DNA of 64,000 bases from Sphingomonas kaistensis. Lineage in GTDB: Bacteria; Pseudomonadota; Alphaproteobacteria; Sphingomonadales; Sphingomonadaceae. The DNA lies in assembly GCF_011927725.1 (NCBI RefSeq), contig NZ_JAATJC010000001.1, positions 496,001 to 560,000 on the forward strand, read 5' to 3'. Below, one piece after another: positions 40,975 through 50,413 of this stretch (its first letter is position 1; each line of letters opens with the position of its first letter). The translations under genes were made by a program, and so were the position numbers. A model generated the notes under the pieces. The model worked only from the letters and a program-made list of their open reading frames with translations. It ran no database searches and was not told the origin of the DNA.

Positions 40975-43773
40975 TTACTTGGGCTCGATCACCTGCACCG
41001 GATAGCCGAGCTTATCGAGCTGCGGCTTCACCTTGGCGGCGTCGCCGACGACCAGCCAGGTGAACCCCTTGGGGTCGATCGACTGGCGCAGCGCCGTGTC
41101 GATCCCGCCCTGGTTCAGCGCGCGGTAGCGAGTGGCCAGCTGCTCCTGATAATCGTCCGGACGGCCAAGCAGGCTGTTGGACATCATCGCCCCAAGCACC
41201 GCGCTCGACGTCTCGAAGCGACCCGGAAGCGTGTTGACGTTGTTGCTGACCAGACGCGCCAGCTCGTCCTCGGTCACGCCCTTGCCGCCCAGCAGGTCGG
41301 TCACCTGGCTGTTGAGCGCGGTGATCGAATCGCCGGTGCGATCGGCCTGGACCGGCGCGGTGATGGCATAGCCGACACCTTCGCGGGCGACATCGAAGCT
41401 GCTGCGGACGCCGTAACTCCAGCCCTTGGTTTCACGCAGGTCGGTGTTGATGCGCGACAGGAAGTTGCCGCCGAGCACTTCGTTGCCGGCCTGGGTGGCG
41501 ATGATGTCGCCGCGCGGGTCGACCCCGGTGCTCTGGGCCGCGACGATCACCGACTGCGGCGCGCTGGGCACGTTCACGAGGTAGATGGTCGGCGACGTCG
41601 GACGGGCCGGGGCCGCGATGAACTTCTTGGTCCCCTTGGCCACGCCGGCCGGCGCCGCCCAGGTGCCGAACCGGCGCTCCAGCTGCGGAGTCAGCTGCGA
41701 CAGCGGCAGGTTGGAAACCACGAAGATCTCGGCATTGTCCGGACGCAGCCACGCCTGCTGGAAACCGACGATGTCGTTGCGGGTGAAGCCCTTTACCGCA
41801 TCGGCCGATCCGCTGCCGACGATCGCATAGGGGTGGTTGGCACCCCACACGAGCGACGGGATGATGCGGGCGGCGATGCCGTTGGGGTCGCGCTGCTGGG
41901 CGGCGATGCCGGTCAGCGTCTGCGCGCGAACACGCTCCAGCTCGGCCGGGGCATAGGTCGGCTGCTCGACCACGGTCTCGAGCAGGTCGAGGCTGGGGGC
42001 GAGATTGGCCGACAGGGCCGACAGGGTTACCGTGCTGCGGTCAAGCGACGAACCGGTGCCGATGCTGGCGCCGAGTTCTTCCTGGCGCTCGGCGATCTGC
42101 TGGCTGGTGAGGTTGCCGGCACCTTCGTCGAGCAGGCCCATGGCGAGGCCTGCGAGGCCGCGCTGGTTGGCGGCTTCGGCGGCCTGGCCGGCATCGAACG
42201 ACAGCGCCATGGTGGTCACCGGGACCGCCGTGCGCTGCGCGTAGTTGACGCGGATGCCGTTGGACAACGTCGCGCGCTGGATCGTCGGGAAGTCGAGCGC
42301 GGCGAATTCGCCGACCGGCGGCACGTCGCGCTTGGTGGGCGGCGGCGGGGTGCCGACGCCCTTCTGCGCGGTCGGGCCCTTGGGCTCGATGGGAGCCGGG
42401 CGCTCACCCGGCTCAAGCCGGATCTTGAGCGGGGCGGCGGTCAGATACTGGCGGAACGCCGCCTGCACCTGGGCCGGGGTAACCCGGGCATATTCATCAA
42501 GCTGCTTGCGGAAGAAGTTGGGGTCGTTTGCGTAGAGCTGGCCCTGCGCCAGCGCGACGGCCTTGCCGCCGAAACCGCCGACCTGCTCGAGGCCCTTGAT
42601 GGTGCCCGCCACTTCCTGGGTCGCAGCACGGCTCAGTTCGGCGCGGGTCGGACCCTTGGCGATGAAGTCGGCCATCAGTTCGTCGAGGCGCTTCTCGACC
42701 TGGGCCGGCTCAACGCCCGGACGGACGGTCGCCTGGACCTGGAACAGACCGACGCGATGCTGCGGCGACGCGCTGGCCGACACCGACACCGCCAGCTTCT
42801 CGTTGCGGACTAGCGCATTGTCGAGCCGCGAGCTGGCGAGGCCGCCGAGCACCGAGCCGCCCAGTTCAAGCGCAGCGGTCTGCTTGTCGAGCATTCCGGG
42901 GATCGCCCAGGTGCGGGTGAGAACGACCGCCGGCACGCGATCCTTCATCACGATCGTCTTGCCGCTGGCGGGCGGCACGCTGGCCATCGCCGGGGTGTTC
43001 ACCGGACCGCGCTTGATCGCACCGAAATACTTCTGGACCAGCGGCCGGGCCTCGGCGGCGTTGATGTCGCCCGCCAGCACCAGCACCGCATTGTTGGGCG
43101 CATAATTGTCGATGAACCACTTTTGGACGTCGGCCAGGCTCGCAGCGTCGAGGTCGGCCATCGAGCCGATCGGGGTGTGGTGATAGGGGTGACCGGCCGG
43201 GAACAGGTTGCTGAAGATCTCATACTGGATCAGCCCGCCCGGGCGGTTGTCGCCCTGCCGCTTCTCGTTCTGGACGACGCCGCGCTGGTTATCCAGCTTG
43301 GCCTGGGTCACCGCGCCGAGCAGATAGCCCATGCGGTCCGATTCCATGAACAGCGCCTTGTCGAGCGCGGCCTTGGGCACGGTCTGGAAATAGTTGGTGC
43401 GGTCGAAGCTGGTGGTGCCGTTAAGGTCGGTCGCACCGATCTGCGTGGTATACTTGAAGTAATCGTCGGGCAGGTTCTCCGACCCGTTGAACATCAGATG
43501 CTCGAACAGGTGGGCGAAGCCGGTCTTCCCGGTGGGCTCGTCCTTGGAGCCGACATTGTACCACACGCTGACCGCGACCACCGGCGCCTTGCGATCCTCA
43601 TGGACCACCACGGTCAGGCCGTTCTGCAGCTTGAATGTCTGGTTGGGGATCTTGACGTCCTTGACCAGCGTCGGAAGCGGCGCGGCGCCCTGCCCTTGCG
43701 CGGACGCGGGGGTGGCGAGCGCTGCGAGCGAGGCTCCGGCGAGCAGCAGCGGAAGTCGAACGGAATCACGCAT
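40975..43773 (-). CDS. Secreted M16 family zinc peptidase, two-half form
   Basis: A 932-residue exported metallopeptidase of the pitrilysin/insulinase type. A signal peptide (MRDSVRLPLLLAGASLAALATPASA) is followed by an active N-terminal half with the inverted zinc motif HLFEH (His88, Glu91, His92) and the distal Glu near residue 169 (VVQNEKRQ). The second half (from about 470, RATLSNGIRVNYAQRT) lacks HxxEH and is the inactive lobe. Both lobes are fused by a Pro/Gly linker, as in the one-chain periplasmic forms. It probably cuts unfolded or small peptides. A single gene. Confidence 0.92.
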   Translation of the reverse strand: MRDSVRLPLLLAGASLAALATPASAQGQGAAPLPTLVKDVKIPNQTFKLQNGLTVVVHEDRKAPVVAVSVWYNVGSKDEPTGKTGFAHLFEHLMFNGSENLPDDYFKYTTQIGATDLNGTTSFDRTNYFQTVPKAALDKALFMESDRMGYLLGAVTQAKLDNQRGVVQNEKRQGDNRPGGLIQYEIFSNLFPAGHPYHHTPIGSMADLDAASLADVQKWFIDNYAPNNAVLVLAGDINAAEARPLVQKYFGAIKRGPVNTPAMASVPPASGKTIVMKDRVPAVVLTRTWAIPGMLDKQTAALELGGSVLGGLASSRLDNALVRNEKLAVSVSASASPQHRVGLFQVQATVRPGVEPAQVEKRLDELMADFIAKGPTRAELSRAATQEVAGTIKGLEQVGGFGGKAVALAQGQLYANDPNFFRKQLDEYARVTPAQVQAAFRQYLTAAPLKIRLEPGERPAPIEPKGPTAQKGVGTPPPPTKRDVPPVGEFAALDFPTIQRATLSNGIRVNYAQRTAVPVTTMALSFDAGQAAEAANQRGLAGLAMGLLDEGAGNLTSQQIAERQEELGASIGTGSSLDRSTVTLSALSANLAPSLDLLETVVEQPTYAPAELERVRAQTLTGIAAQQRDPNGIAARIIPSLVWGANHPYAIVGSGSADAVKGFTRNDIVGFQQAWLRPDNAEIFVVSNLPLSQLTPQLERRFGTWAAPAGVAKGTKKFIAAPARPTSPTIYLVNVPSAPQSVIVAAQSTGVDPRGDIIATQAGNEVLGGNFLSRINTDLRETKGWSYGVRSSFDVAREGVGYAITAPVQADRTGDSITALNSQVTDLLGGKGVTEDELARLVSNNVNTLPGRFETSSAVLGAMMSNSLLGRPDDYQEQLATRYRALNQGGIDTALRQSIDPKGFTWLVVGDAAKVKPQLDKLGYPVQVIEPK

Positions 43774-43901
43774 GGGATTGAGGCTCCAAGAGAATCTTCG
43801 GCGGGTTGAGTGAGCGGAAAACGCGAAGTGAACGCCCGTTCATCGACCAACGGCGGCTGGGCTTCGACGGGCGGCGGTGGCCGGCGCGGAACCGAGCAGC
43901 C

Positions 43902-44372
43902 TCAGGCGGGTCGCGGGTTGAGCCTGACGATCTGCCAGTTGAGCCAGGCGGCGAAGCTGACCCAAAGCAGGTAAGGCAGGATCAGCAGGCTGGCTTGCCG
44001 CGAGATCGGCGCCAGGCCGACCACCAGCGCAACCAGCGAGGCCCACAGGAACACCACCTCGACCAGCGCCCAGTCGGGCCGCTTCCACTTGAAGAACAAC
44101 GGGCTCCACAGCAGGTGCAGCAGCGCATTGGCGCCGAACAGCAGGACCACCAGCCGCCGCTCGCCATCGGTATCCGCCGCTTCCCAGGCGATGCTGGCCG
44201 ACCACGCGGCGAGCCCTAGGATGATGGTCCAGGCCGGTCCGAACAGCCAGTCGGGCGGGTTGAGCCGCGGCTTGCGCAGCCCGTGGTACCAGGCCCCTAC
44301 CTCGGTCAGCAGGCCGCCTGCGACGCCGAGCAGGATCGCGACGCCGAAGCTGATGATGACCGGCGTGCTCAT
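43902..44372 (-). CDS. tspO: TspO/MBR family tryptophan-rich sensory protein
   Basis: A 156-residue protein with five membrane helices. The signature WYHGLRKPRLNPPDWLFGPAW (about 28-48) and ANALLHLLWSPLFF are family hallmarks. TspO binds tetrapyrroles and is linked to stress and photosynthesis control in alphaproteobacteria. The start ATG is at 44372, divergent from lepA by 78 bases. Confidence 0.94.
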   Translation of the reverse strand: MSTPVIISFGVAILLGVAGGLLTEVGAWYHGLRKPRLNPPDWLFGPAWTIILGLAAWSASIAWEAADTDGERRLVVLLFGANALLHLLWSPLFFKWKRPDWALVEVVFLWASLVALVVGLAPISRQASLLILPYLLWVSFAAWLNWQIVRLNPRPA

Positions 44373-44450
44373 GCCGCTGCTTGTGGCACGCTGCGGACCC
44401 GGAGGTCCAGATGACAGGAGGCGCCGCCCCTGCTAGCGGCTCCCCCCGAC

Positions 44451-46274
44451 ATGACCGACCTATCCCACATCCGTAACTTCTCGATCATCGCCCATATCGA
44501 CCATGGCAAATCGACGCTGGCCGACCGGCTGATCCTGCGTACCGGCGGCCTGACCGAGCGCGAGATGACCCACGGCCAGGTGCTCGACAACATGGAGATC
44601 GAGCAGGAGCGCGGGATCACCATCAAGGCGCAGACCGTGCGCCTGTCCTACACCGCCAAGGACGGCGAAACCTACACCCTCAACCTGATGGACACGCCGG
44701 GCCACGTCGACTTCGCTTATGAAGTCAGCCGCAGCCTCGCCGCCTGCGAGGGCGCGTTGCTAGTGGTCGACGCCGCGCAGGGTGTCGAGGCGCAGACGCT
44801 TGCCAACGTCTACCAGTCGATCGAGCACGACCATGAGATCGTGCCGGTGATCAACAAGATCGACCTGCCGGCGGCCGAGCCCGACAAGGTCAAGGCCGAG
44901 ATCGAGGAAGTGATTGGGCTCGACGCCAGCGACGCCGTCCTGACCAGCGCCAAGAGCGGGATCGGGATCGAGGAAGTACTGGAAGCGATCGTCACCCGCA
45001 TTCCGCCGCCCAAGGGCGACCCGGATGCGCCCTTGAAGGCGATGCTGGTCGACAGCTGGTACGACCCGTACCTCGGCGTCGTCATCCTGATCCGCGTCAT
45101 CGACGGATATATCCGCAAGGGCCAGGAAATCGTCTTCATGGCGGCCGGCACCCGCCATCTGGTCGACCGGGTCGGTGCGATGAACCCCAAACTGCAGCTT
45201 CTCCCCGAGCTTGGCCCCGGCGAAATCGGCATCATCACCGCCCAGATCAAGGAAGTGGCGCAGACCCGCGTCGGCGACACCATCACCGACGCCAAGCGCC
45301 GCACCGCCGAACCTCTCCCGGGCTTCAAGGAAGTCCAGCCAGTGGTGTTCTGCGGACTGTTCCCGGTCGACGCCGCCGACTTCGAGAAGCTTCGCGAAAG
45401 CATCAGCAAGCTGCGCCTCAACGACGCCAGCTTCAGCTTCGAGACCGAAAGCAGCGCGGCGTTGGGCTTCGGCTTCCGCTGCGGCTTCCTCGGCCTCCTG
45501 CACCTCGAGATCATCCAGGAGCGGCTGACCCGCGAATATGACCTCGACCTCATCACCACCGCGCCGAGCGTCGTCTATACCCTGCACCTCAGCCATTCGA
45601 AAACCGAGGACGCCAAGACGATCGAGCTGCACAATCCGGCCGACATGCCTGACGTCAACCGGATCGCGAGCATCGAGGAGCCGTGGATCGAGGCGGTCAT
45701 TTACGTCCCCGACGAATATCTCGGGCCGATCCTCAAGCTGTGCCAGGACCGCCGCGGGATCCAGAAGAACCTGACCTACGTCGGCGGCCGCGCGCAGCTC
45801 ACCTACGAGCTTCCCTTGAACGAAGTGGTGTTCGATTTCTACGACCGGCTGAAAAGCATGTCGAAGGGCTATGCGAGCTTCGACTATCACCAGATCGGAA
45901 CCCGCGAGGGCGACCTCGTCAAGATGAGCATCCTGGTCAACGAGGAGCCGGTCGACGCGCTTTCCATGATTGTCCACCGCGGCACCGCCGAACAGCGCGG
46001 CCGCGGGATGGTCGAGCGCCTCAAGGAGCTGATCCCGAGGCACATGTTCAAGATCCCGATCCAGGCCGCGATCGGCGGCAAGGTCATCGCCCGCGAGACG
46101 ATCAGCGCGATGCGCAAGGACGTCACCGCCAAGTGCTACGGTGGCGACGCCACCCGCAAGCGCAAGCTTCTGGAGAAGCAGAAGAAAGGCAAGGCGCGGA
46201 TGCGGGAATATGGCAACGTCAGCATCCCGCAGGAAGCGTTCATCGCCGCGCTGCGGATGGGTGACGAGAACTGA
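44451..46274 (+). CDS. lepA: Elongation factor 4 (LepA)
   Basis: A 607-residue ribosomal GTPase. P-loop AHIDHGKST (14-22), [16 protein letters not shown]; the C-terminal domain with [28 protein letters not shown] is specific to LepA. It acts on stalled ribosomes and in 30S assembly. The gene is the first of the plus-strand run; the next gene starts 354 bases later. Confidence 0.97.
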   Translation: MTDLSHIRNFSIIAHIDHGKSTLADRLILRTGGLTEREMTHGQVLDNMEIEQERGITIKAQTVRLSYTAKDGETYTLNLMDTPGHVDFAYEVSRSLAACEGALLVVDAAQGVEAQTLANVYQSIEHDHEIVPVINKIDLPAAEPDKVKAEIEEVIGLDASDAVLTSAKSGIGIEEVLEAIVTRIPPPKGDPDAPLKAMLVDSWYDPYLGVVILIRVIDGYIRKGQEIVFMAAGTRHLVDRVGAMNPKLQLLPELGPGEIGIITAQIKEVAQTRVGDTITDAKRRTAEPLPGFKEVQPVVFCGLFPVDAADFEKLRESISKLRLNDASFSFETESSAALGFGFRCGFLGLLHLEIIQERLTREYDLDLITTAPSVVYTLHLSHSKTEDAKTIELHNPADMPDVNRIASIEEPWIEAVIYVPDEYLGPILKLCQDRRGIQKNLTYVGGRAQLTYELPLNEVVFDFYDRLKSMSKGYASFDYHQIGTREGDLVKMSILVNEEPVDALSMIVHRGTAEQRGRGMVERLKELIPRHMFKIPIQAAIGGKVIARETISAMRKDVTAKCYGGDATRKRKLLEKQKKGKARMREYGNVSIPQEAFIAALRMGDEN

Positions 46275-46628
46275 TCCTCAACTGACGGGTCACGACGACG
46301 GCAAATACAGTCGATTATTATGCCGTATAACGTCTGGAACTAACGCTTCTTATCCAAGTTCTGTCTCTCAACTCTGCTGAGGCAGGCTTGGGCATCCCTC
46401 TTGGTGTCCCAGGTGTGTGGGGAGCGTTATTTTTGCGTACCGCTTCCTACCCTCCGGCACCGGCGGCTCGTCCGTCGTTTGCGCTCCCCCGCCGGGGCGC
46501 CGCATACTCCACTTTTTTCGGCCATCGCATCTCGCGCCGCGATTTCTCGCGCGCGGTGGGCGCCCGTGCATCTGCGCGCATCGACCGGCCGTATCTTCTT
46601 TTACGATTCCAACAGGGAGTGTGCACGC
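46275..46628. other. Long leader region between lepA and the ferritin-like genes
   Basis: 354 bases without a convincing gene. It holds a candidate EcfG promoter at 46336-46360, a T7 run near 46512-46518 and an AGGGAG ribosome site at 46614-46619. The untranslated leader of the ferritin-like gene would be about 260 bases if the promoter is real. Confidence 0.55.
46336..46360 (+). promoter_or_regulatory. Candidate EcfG (general stress sigma factor) promoter
   Basis: GGAAC followed by 17 bases and GTT, the -35/-10 pattern of alphaproteobacterial EcfG promoters (GGAAC-N16/17-(C)GTT). The base before GTT is A rather than C, so this is a moderate match found by eye. Confidence 0.4.
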
Positions 46629-47573
46629 ATGCAGGAAGACTTGGCCCTTCACGCGCTTGAAAGCCGTGAAAAGCGACGCAATGAGCGGCGTGATTTCTTC
46701 CGTCTTGCGGCCACCGCCGCAATCGCGGCGCCGCTGACCCTGACCCTCGGCGGGCAGCCGGTTACCGCCCAGACAGCGGTCACCGATGCCGACATCCTGA
46801 ATTTCGCGCTCAACCTCGAATATCTCGAAGCGCAATTCTATCTCTACGCCGTGACCGGTGCCGGCCTTCCCGCCGGACTTACCACCGGCACCGGCACCCA
46901 GGGCGCCGTCACCGGGGGCCGCCAGGTGACCTTCACCGACCCGCTGGTGCGTGACTATGCCAACGAGATCGCGTCGGACGAGCAGGCCCACGTTGCCTTC
47001 CTCCGCAACGCGCTTGGCACGGCCGCGGTGGCGCAGCCGGCGATCGACATCGGGACCGATCCCAATGGCGCCTTCTCGACTGCGGCGCGGGCCGCCGGCC
47101 TGGTCGGCGCGGGCCAGAGCTTCGACCCCTATGCCAATGACGAGAACTTCCTGCTGGGCGCCTTCATCTTCGAGGACGTCGGGGTCACCGCCTACAAGGG
47201 CGCGGCGCCGCTGATCAGCAACAAGACCTTCCTCGAGGCCGCCGCCGGCATCCTCGCGGTGGAAGCCTATCACGCCGCGCTGGTCCGCACGACCTTGTTC
47301 CGCAAGGGCATCCAGACCCCCGCGCTGATCCAGGCGACCGAAGCCATCTCCAACGCCCGCGACAGCCTCGACGGGCCGGCCGACAAGGATCAGGGCATCG
47401 CCGTGCGCGACAATGCCTCCAACATCGCGCCGCTCGACAGCAACGGCCTCGCCTACAGCCGCTCGGCGGGCGAAGTGCTGAACATCGTCTACCTAACGCA
47501 ACTGGCGCGCACGCAAGGCGGGTTCTTCCCGGCCGGCGTGAACGGCAACATCCGCACCAGCCAGGCCAACTGA
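46629..47573 (+). CDS. Tat-exported ferritin-like domain protein, copy 1
   Basis: A 314-residue protein. Residues 16-45 form a Tat signal ([20 protein letters not shown], twin Arg20-Arg21). The mature part is a four-helix ferritin-like fold with di-iron ligand pattern: Glu64/Glu67 ([11 protein letters not shown]), Glu118-x-x-His121 (DEQAHVAF), Glu182 (IFEDVG) and Glu212-x-x-His215 (VEAYHAAL). The family (ferritin_2, desiccation-associated PCC13-62-like) has unknown activity, perhaps metal or peroxide handling. It was started at the ATG at 46629 after AGGGAG. A close paralog follows 40 bases later. Confidence 0.85.
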   Translation: MQEDLALHALESREKRRNERRDFFRLAATAAIAAPLTLTLGGQPVTAQTAVTDADILNFALNLEYLEAQFYLYAVTGAGLPAGLTTGTGTQGAVTGGRQVTFTDPLVRDYANEIASDEQAHVAFLRNALGTAAVAQPAIDIGTDPNGAFSTAARAAGLVGAGQSFDPYANDENFLLGAFIFEDVGVTAYKGAAPLISNKTFLEAAAGILAVEAYHAALVRTTLFRKGIQTPALIQATEAISNARDSLDGPADKDQGIAVRDNASNIAPLDSNGLAYSRSAGEVLNIVYLTQLARTQGGFFPAGVNGNIRTSQAN

Positions 47574-47613
47574 GCCGATTCAATCAGCCCCTTTGGCGGG
47601 CCGGAGACGTGAC

Positions 47614-48630
47614 ATGATCGAACAGGATACCATCAACGAAGTGCTCGACGCGTGCGACAAGCGACGCGACGCACGCCGTGCCTTTCTTCGCGCCAGCAGC
47701 ACTGCGGCGGTGCTGGTCGGTGCCGGCGCCCTTGCCGGTTGCGGCGGCGGCGGCGGCGGCGGCAATGACGACGTGCCGATCCAGGTGCCCGGAACGCCGG
47801 GCGGCAACCCGCCGACCGGAAGCAACCCGGGCACGATTTCGGATGCCGACATCCTCAACTTCGCGCTGAACCTCGAATATCTCGAGGCGCAATTCTACTC
47901 GTTCGCGGCGTTCGGCACCGGCCTTGCCGCCAACCTCCTGACCGGCACCGGGACGCAGGGCGCCGTGACCGGCGGCCGCCAGGTCACCTTCACCGATAAC
48001 CTAGTCGCCCAATATGCCCGCGAGATCGCGGTCGACGAGCGCCAGCACGTCGCCTTCCTTCGCTCGGCCCTGGGCAGCGCAGCGGTTGCCCAGCCGGCGA
48101 TCGACATCAGCGCAACCGCCACCAGCGCCTTCTCCGCCGCGGCCCGGGCCGCCGGCCTGATCGGTGCGGGCCAGTCGTTCGACCCTTATGCCAATGACGA
48201 GAACTTCCTCCTCGGCGCGTTCATCTTCGAGGACGTCGGCGTCACCGCCTACAAGGGTGCCTCGCCGCTGATCACCAACAAGACCTTCCTCGAGGCAGCG
48301 GCCGGAATCCTCGCCGCCGAAAGCTACCACGCCGGGCTGGTCCGGACGGTGCTCTACGCCAAGGGGCTGCAGACGCCGTCGCTGCGCACCGCGACCGAGT
48401 CGATCTCGGACGCCCGCGACAGCCTCGATGGTCCGACCGACGTCGATCAGGGCGTGGCAATGCGCGGCGCGGCATCCAACATCGTGCCGACCGACAACAA
48501 TGCGATCGCCTACAGCCGGACGCCGGGCGATGTGCTCAACATCGTCTACCTGACCGCCGCCGCGGCCCAGCAGGGCGGGTTCTTCCCGGCCGGCGTTAAC
48601 GGCAACGTCCGCGTCAGCACCGCAGGATAA
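47614..48630 (+). CDS. Ferritin-like domain lipoprotein, copy 2
   Basis: A 338-residue paralog of the previous gene; from [18 protein letters not shown] to the end [12 protein letters not shown] the two are nearly collinear and most residues are identical. All di-iron ligands are kept ([31 protein letters not shown]). The N-terminus differs: a Tat-like [23 protein letters not shown] with a lipobox (Cys43), then a Gly8 run and a Pro/Gly linker of about 30 residues, so it is probably an anchored lipoprotein. The pair arose by tandem duplication. A terminator follows. Confidence 0.85.
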   Translation: MIEQDTINEVLDACDKRRDARRAFLRASSTAAVLVGAGALAGCGGGGGGGNDDVPIQVPGTPGGNPPTGSNPGTISDADILNFALNLEYLEAQFYSFAAFGTGLAANLLTGTGTQGAVTGGRQVTFTDNLVAQYAREIAVDERQHVAFLRSALGSAAVAQPAIDISATATSAFSAAARAAGLIGAGQSFDPYANDENFLLGAFIFEDVGVTAYKGASPLITNKTFLEAAAGILAAESYHAGLVRTVLYAKGLQTPSLRTATESISDARDSLDGPTDVDQGVAMRGAASNIVPTDNNAIAYSRTPGDVLNIVYLTAAAAQQGGFFPAGVNGNVRVSTAG

Positions 48631-48640
48631 TCAATCAGGA

Positions 48641-48675
48641 GGGAGCCCGACCGTCACGCGCCGGGCTCCCCTTTT
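48641..48675 (+). terminator. Terminator after the ferritin-like pair
   Basis: Stem GGGAGCCCG (48641-48649) with CGGGCTCCC (48662-48670), then CTTTT. It separates the pair from the outer-membrane protein gene. Confidence 0.8.
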
Positions 48676-48695
48676 CCACGAGACAGGGGATGAAG

Positions 48696-49703
48696 ATGAG
48701 AAAATTCCTACTGGCCAGCGCCGTGCTGTTCGGCGTCGCCGCACCTGCCCAAGCCCAGAACAGCGGCGGCTATTTCGGCGTGGAGGGCGGCATCATGTCG
48801 GCCAAGACCAACCGCGCCGACGTGTTCGCCGACTTCACCACGGTTCAGACCCCGGCCACTCCGGCCGGCCCGGCGACCGTCGCCGACGTGATCCTGCCCG
48901 GCGCCATCCGCGTCGACTACAAGCGCGGCTACGATGTCGACGCGATCGCGGGTTATGACTTCGGCTTCATCCGGACCGAGGTCGAGCTCGGCTACAAGCG
49001 CGCCAAGCTCAACGAGTATCGCATCGGCGACGCCGAGTTGGCGACGCTGAGCACCGCGCTCAACCGTCCGTCGGCGGCGCCCGATCCCTTCGCACCGGGC
49101 TTCGGCGCGCTGACCACCGAGAATGTCGATGGCCGGATGACCATCTATTCGGCGATGGCCAACGCCCTGCTCGATCTCGGCAACGACCGTTTCTCGGTCT
49201 ACGCCGGCGGCGGCTACGGCCGGGCCCGGGCCAAGCTGCTCGGCAACCGCGACGACGCCTGGGCGCACCAGCTGATCGCCGGCGCGCGCTTCGCGCTGTC
49301 GGACAACATCGATTTCGGCGTTAAGTATCGTTACTTCCGGACCAATCGCCTCAACCTTGGCGATTCCGAAACCACGGTGGTGCAGGGCAATCCCGACCTT
49401 CTCAATCTCGGGACGACCTCGTCGCCGGTGTTCGTGGAGCGCCGGACTAGTGCCGCGCTGGACACCCAGTTCAACGAGCGGTTCCGGTCGCACAGCCTGC
49501 TCGCCAGCCTGATCTTCAACTTTGGTGGCCGTGACGCGGCACCGCCGCCCCCGCCTCCTCCGCCGCCGCCCCCGCCGGTCGAGGTTGCACCGCCGCCGCA
49601 GACCCAGACTTGCCCGGATGGCAGCGTGGTCCTTGCGACCGACGTGTGCCAGGCGCCGCCGCCTCCGCCGCCTCCGCCGGAAGTCGCTCCGGTTCGCGGC
49701 TGA
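48696..49703 (+). CDS. Outer-membrane beta-barrel protein with polyproline tail
   Basis: A 335-residue protein. The signal peptide (MRKFLLASAVLFGVAAPAQAQ) is followed by an OmpA/OprF-like eight-strand barrel: NSGGYFGVEGG, then aromatic-ended strands such as GYDFGFIRTEVELGYKRAK, NDRFSVYAGGGYGRARA, IDFGVKYRYFRTNRL and SHSLLASLIFNFGG. Instead of the OmpA peptidoglycan-binding domain the C-terminus is two polyproline runs (12 and 8 Pro) around a short CPDGSVVLATDVC segment. I chose the second ATG (48696), six bases after AGGGG; an in-frame ATG at 48690 overlaps that site. Likely a structural or porin-like protein. Confidence 0.85.
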   Translation: MRKFLLASAVLFGVAAPAQAQNSGGYFGVEGGIMSAKTNRADVFADFTTVQTPATPAGPATVADVILPGAIRVDYKRGYDVDAIAGYDFGFIRTEVELGYKRAKLNEYRIGDAELATLSTALNRPSAAPDPFAPGFGALTTENVDGRMTIYSAMANALLDLGNDRFSVYAGGGYGRARAKLLGNRDDAWAHQLIAGARFALSDNIDFGVKYRYFRTNRLNLGDSETTVVQGNPDLLNLGTTSSPVFVERRTSAALDTQFNERFRSHSLLASLIFNFGGRDAAPPPPPPPPPPPPVEVAPPPQTQTCPDGSVVLATDVCQAPPPPPPPPEVAPVRG

Positions 49704-49710
49704 TCAATTC

Positions 49711-49756
49711 GGGACCGCTCTACCTCTGGCTGAGGTAGTAGCGGTCCCGCTTTTGC
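49711..49756 (+). terminator. Terminator of the beta-barrel gene, overlapping gpmA
   Basis: Stem GGGACCGCT (49711-49719) with AGCGGTCCC (49740-49748) and inner ACCTC/GAGGT pairing, followed by GCTTTT. Its right part lies inside the last codons of the convergent gpmA gene. Confidence 0.82.
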
Positions 49757-50409
49757 AAATTATCGTCCAGTTCGTAGACGATCGGCTGTCCGGTCGGAAT
49801 CTCCAGCCCGGTGATGTCGGCATCGGAAATGCCCGACAAATGCTTCTCCAGTGCGCGCAGGCTGTTGCCATGCGCCGCCACCAGCACCCGCTCCCCGCGC
49901 TTCAGCGCCGGCGCGATCTCCGCCTCGTAATAGGGGAGGACGCGGGCGATCGTGTCCTTCAGGCTTTCGCTCTCCGGAACCGTGATCCCGGCATAGCGCC
50001 GGTCGTCCTGCAGCGCGGCATAGGGGCTGTCGGCCTCCAGCGGCGGCGGCGGGACGTCGAAGCTGCGGCGCCAGATCTTGACCTGCTCCTCGCCCACCTT
50101 GGCCACCGTCTCGGCCTTGTTGAGCCCGGTCAGCCCGCCATAATGGCGCTCGTTCAGCCGCCAGTCCTTGGTCATCGGAAGCCAGATCCGGTCCATCGCT
50201 TCCAGCGCCAGGTTGGCGGTGCGGATCGCGCGCTTCTGGACGCTGGTGAACACCCGGTCGAGGTCCATGCCCTTGTCGACCAGCAATTGTCCCGCGGCCC
50301 GCGCCTCGGCCTCGCCCTTCTCCGTGACGTCGACGTCCCACCAGCCGGTGAAGCGGTTTTCGAGGTTCCACTGGCTCTGGCCGTGGCGCAGCAGGACGAG
50401 GGTCGGCAT
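49720..50409 (-). CDS. gpmA: 2,3-bisphosphoglycerate-dependent phosphoglycerate mutase
   Basis: A 229-residue glycolytic enzyme interconverting 3- and 2-phosphoglycerate. The active-site motif RHGQSQWN has phospho-His9; [25 protein letters not shown] and [13 protein letters not shown] (second His) follow. Slightly shorter than E. coli GpmA, as usual in alphaproteobacteria. The ATG at 50409 lies four bases downstream of the M14 peptidase stop, so the two are co-transcribed. Confidence 0.95.
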   Translation of the reverse strand: MPTLVLLRHGQSQWNLENRFTGWWDVDVTEKGEAEARAAGQLLVDKGMDLDRVFTSVQKRAIRTANLALEAMDRIWLPMTKDWRLNERHYGGLTGLNKAETVAKVGEEQVKIWRRSFDVPPPPLEADSPYAALQDDRRYAGITVPESESLKDTIARVLPYYEAEIAPALKRGERVLVAAHGNSLRALEKHLSGISDADITGLEIPTGQPIVYELDDNLQKRDRYYLSQR

Positions 50410-50413
50410 GGCC

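Noticed and set aside
49546-49690. Repeated CCGCC units as a CRISPR or tandem repeat array
   Set aside because: They encode polyproline runs of an outer-membrane protein and have no spacer structure.
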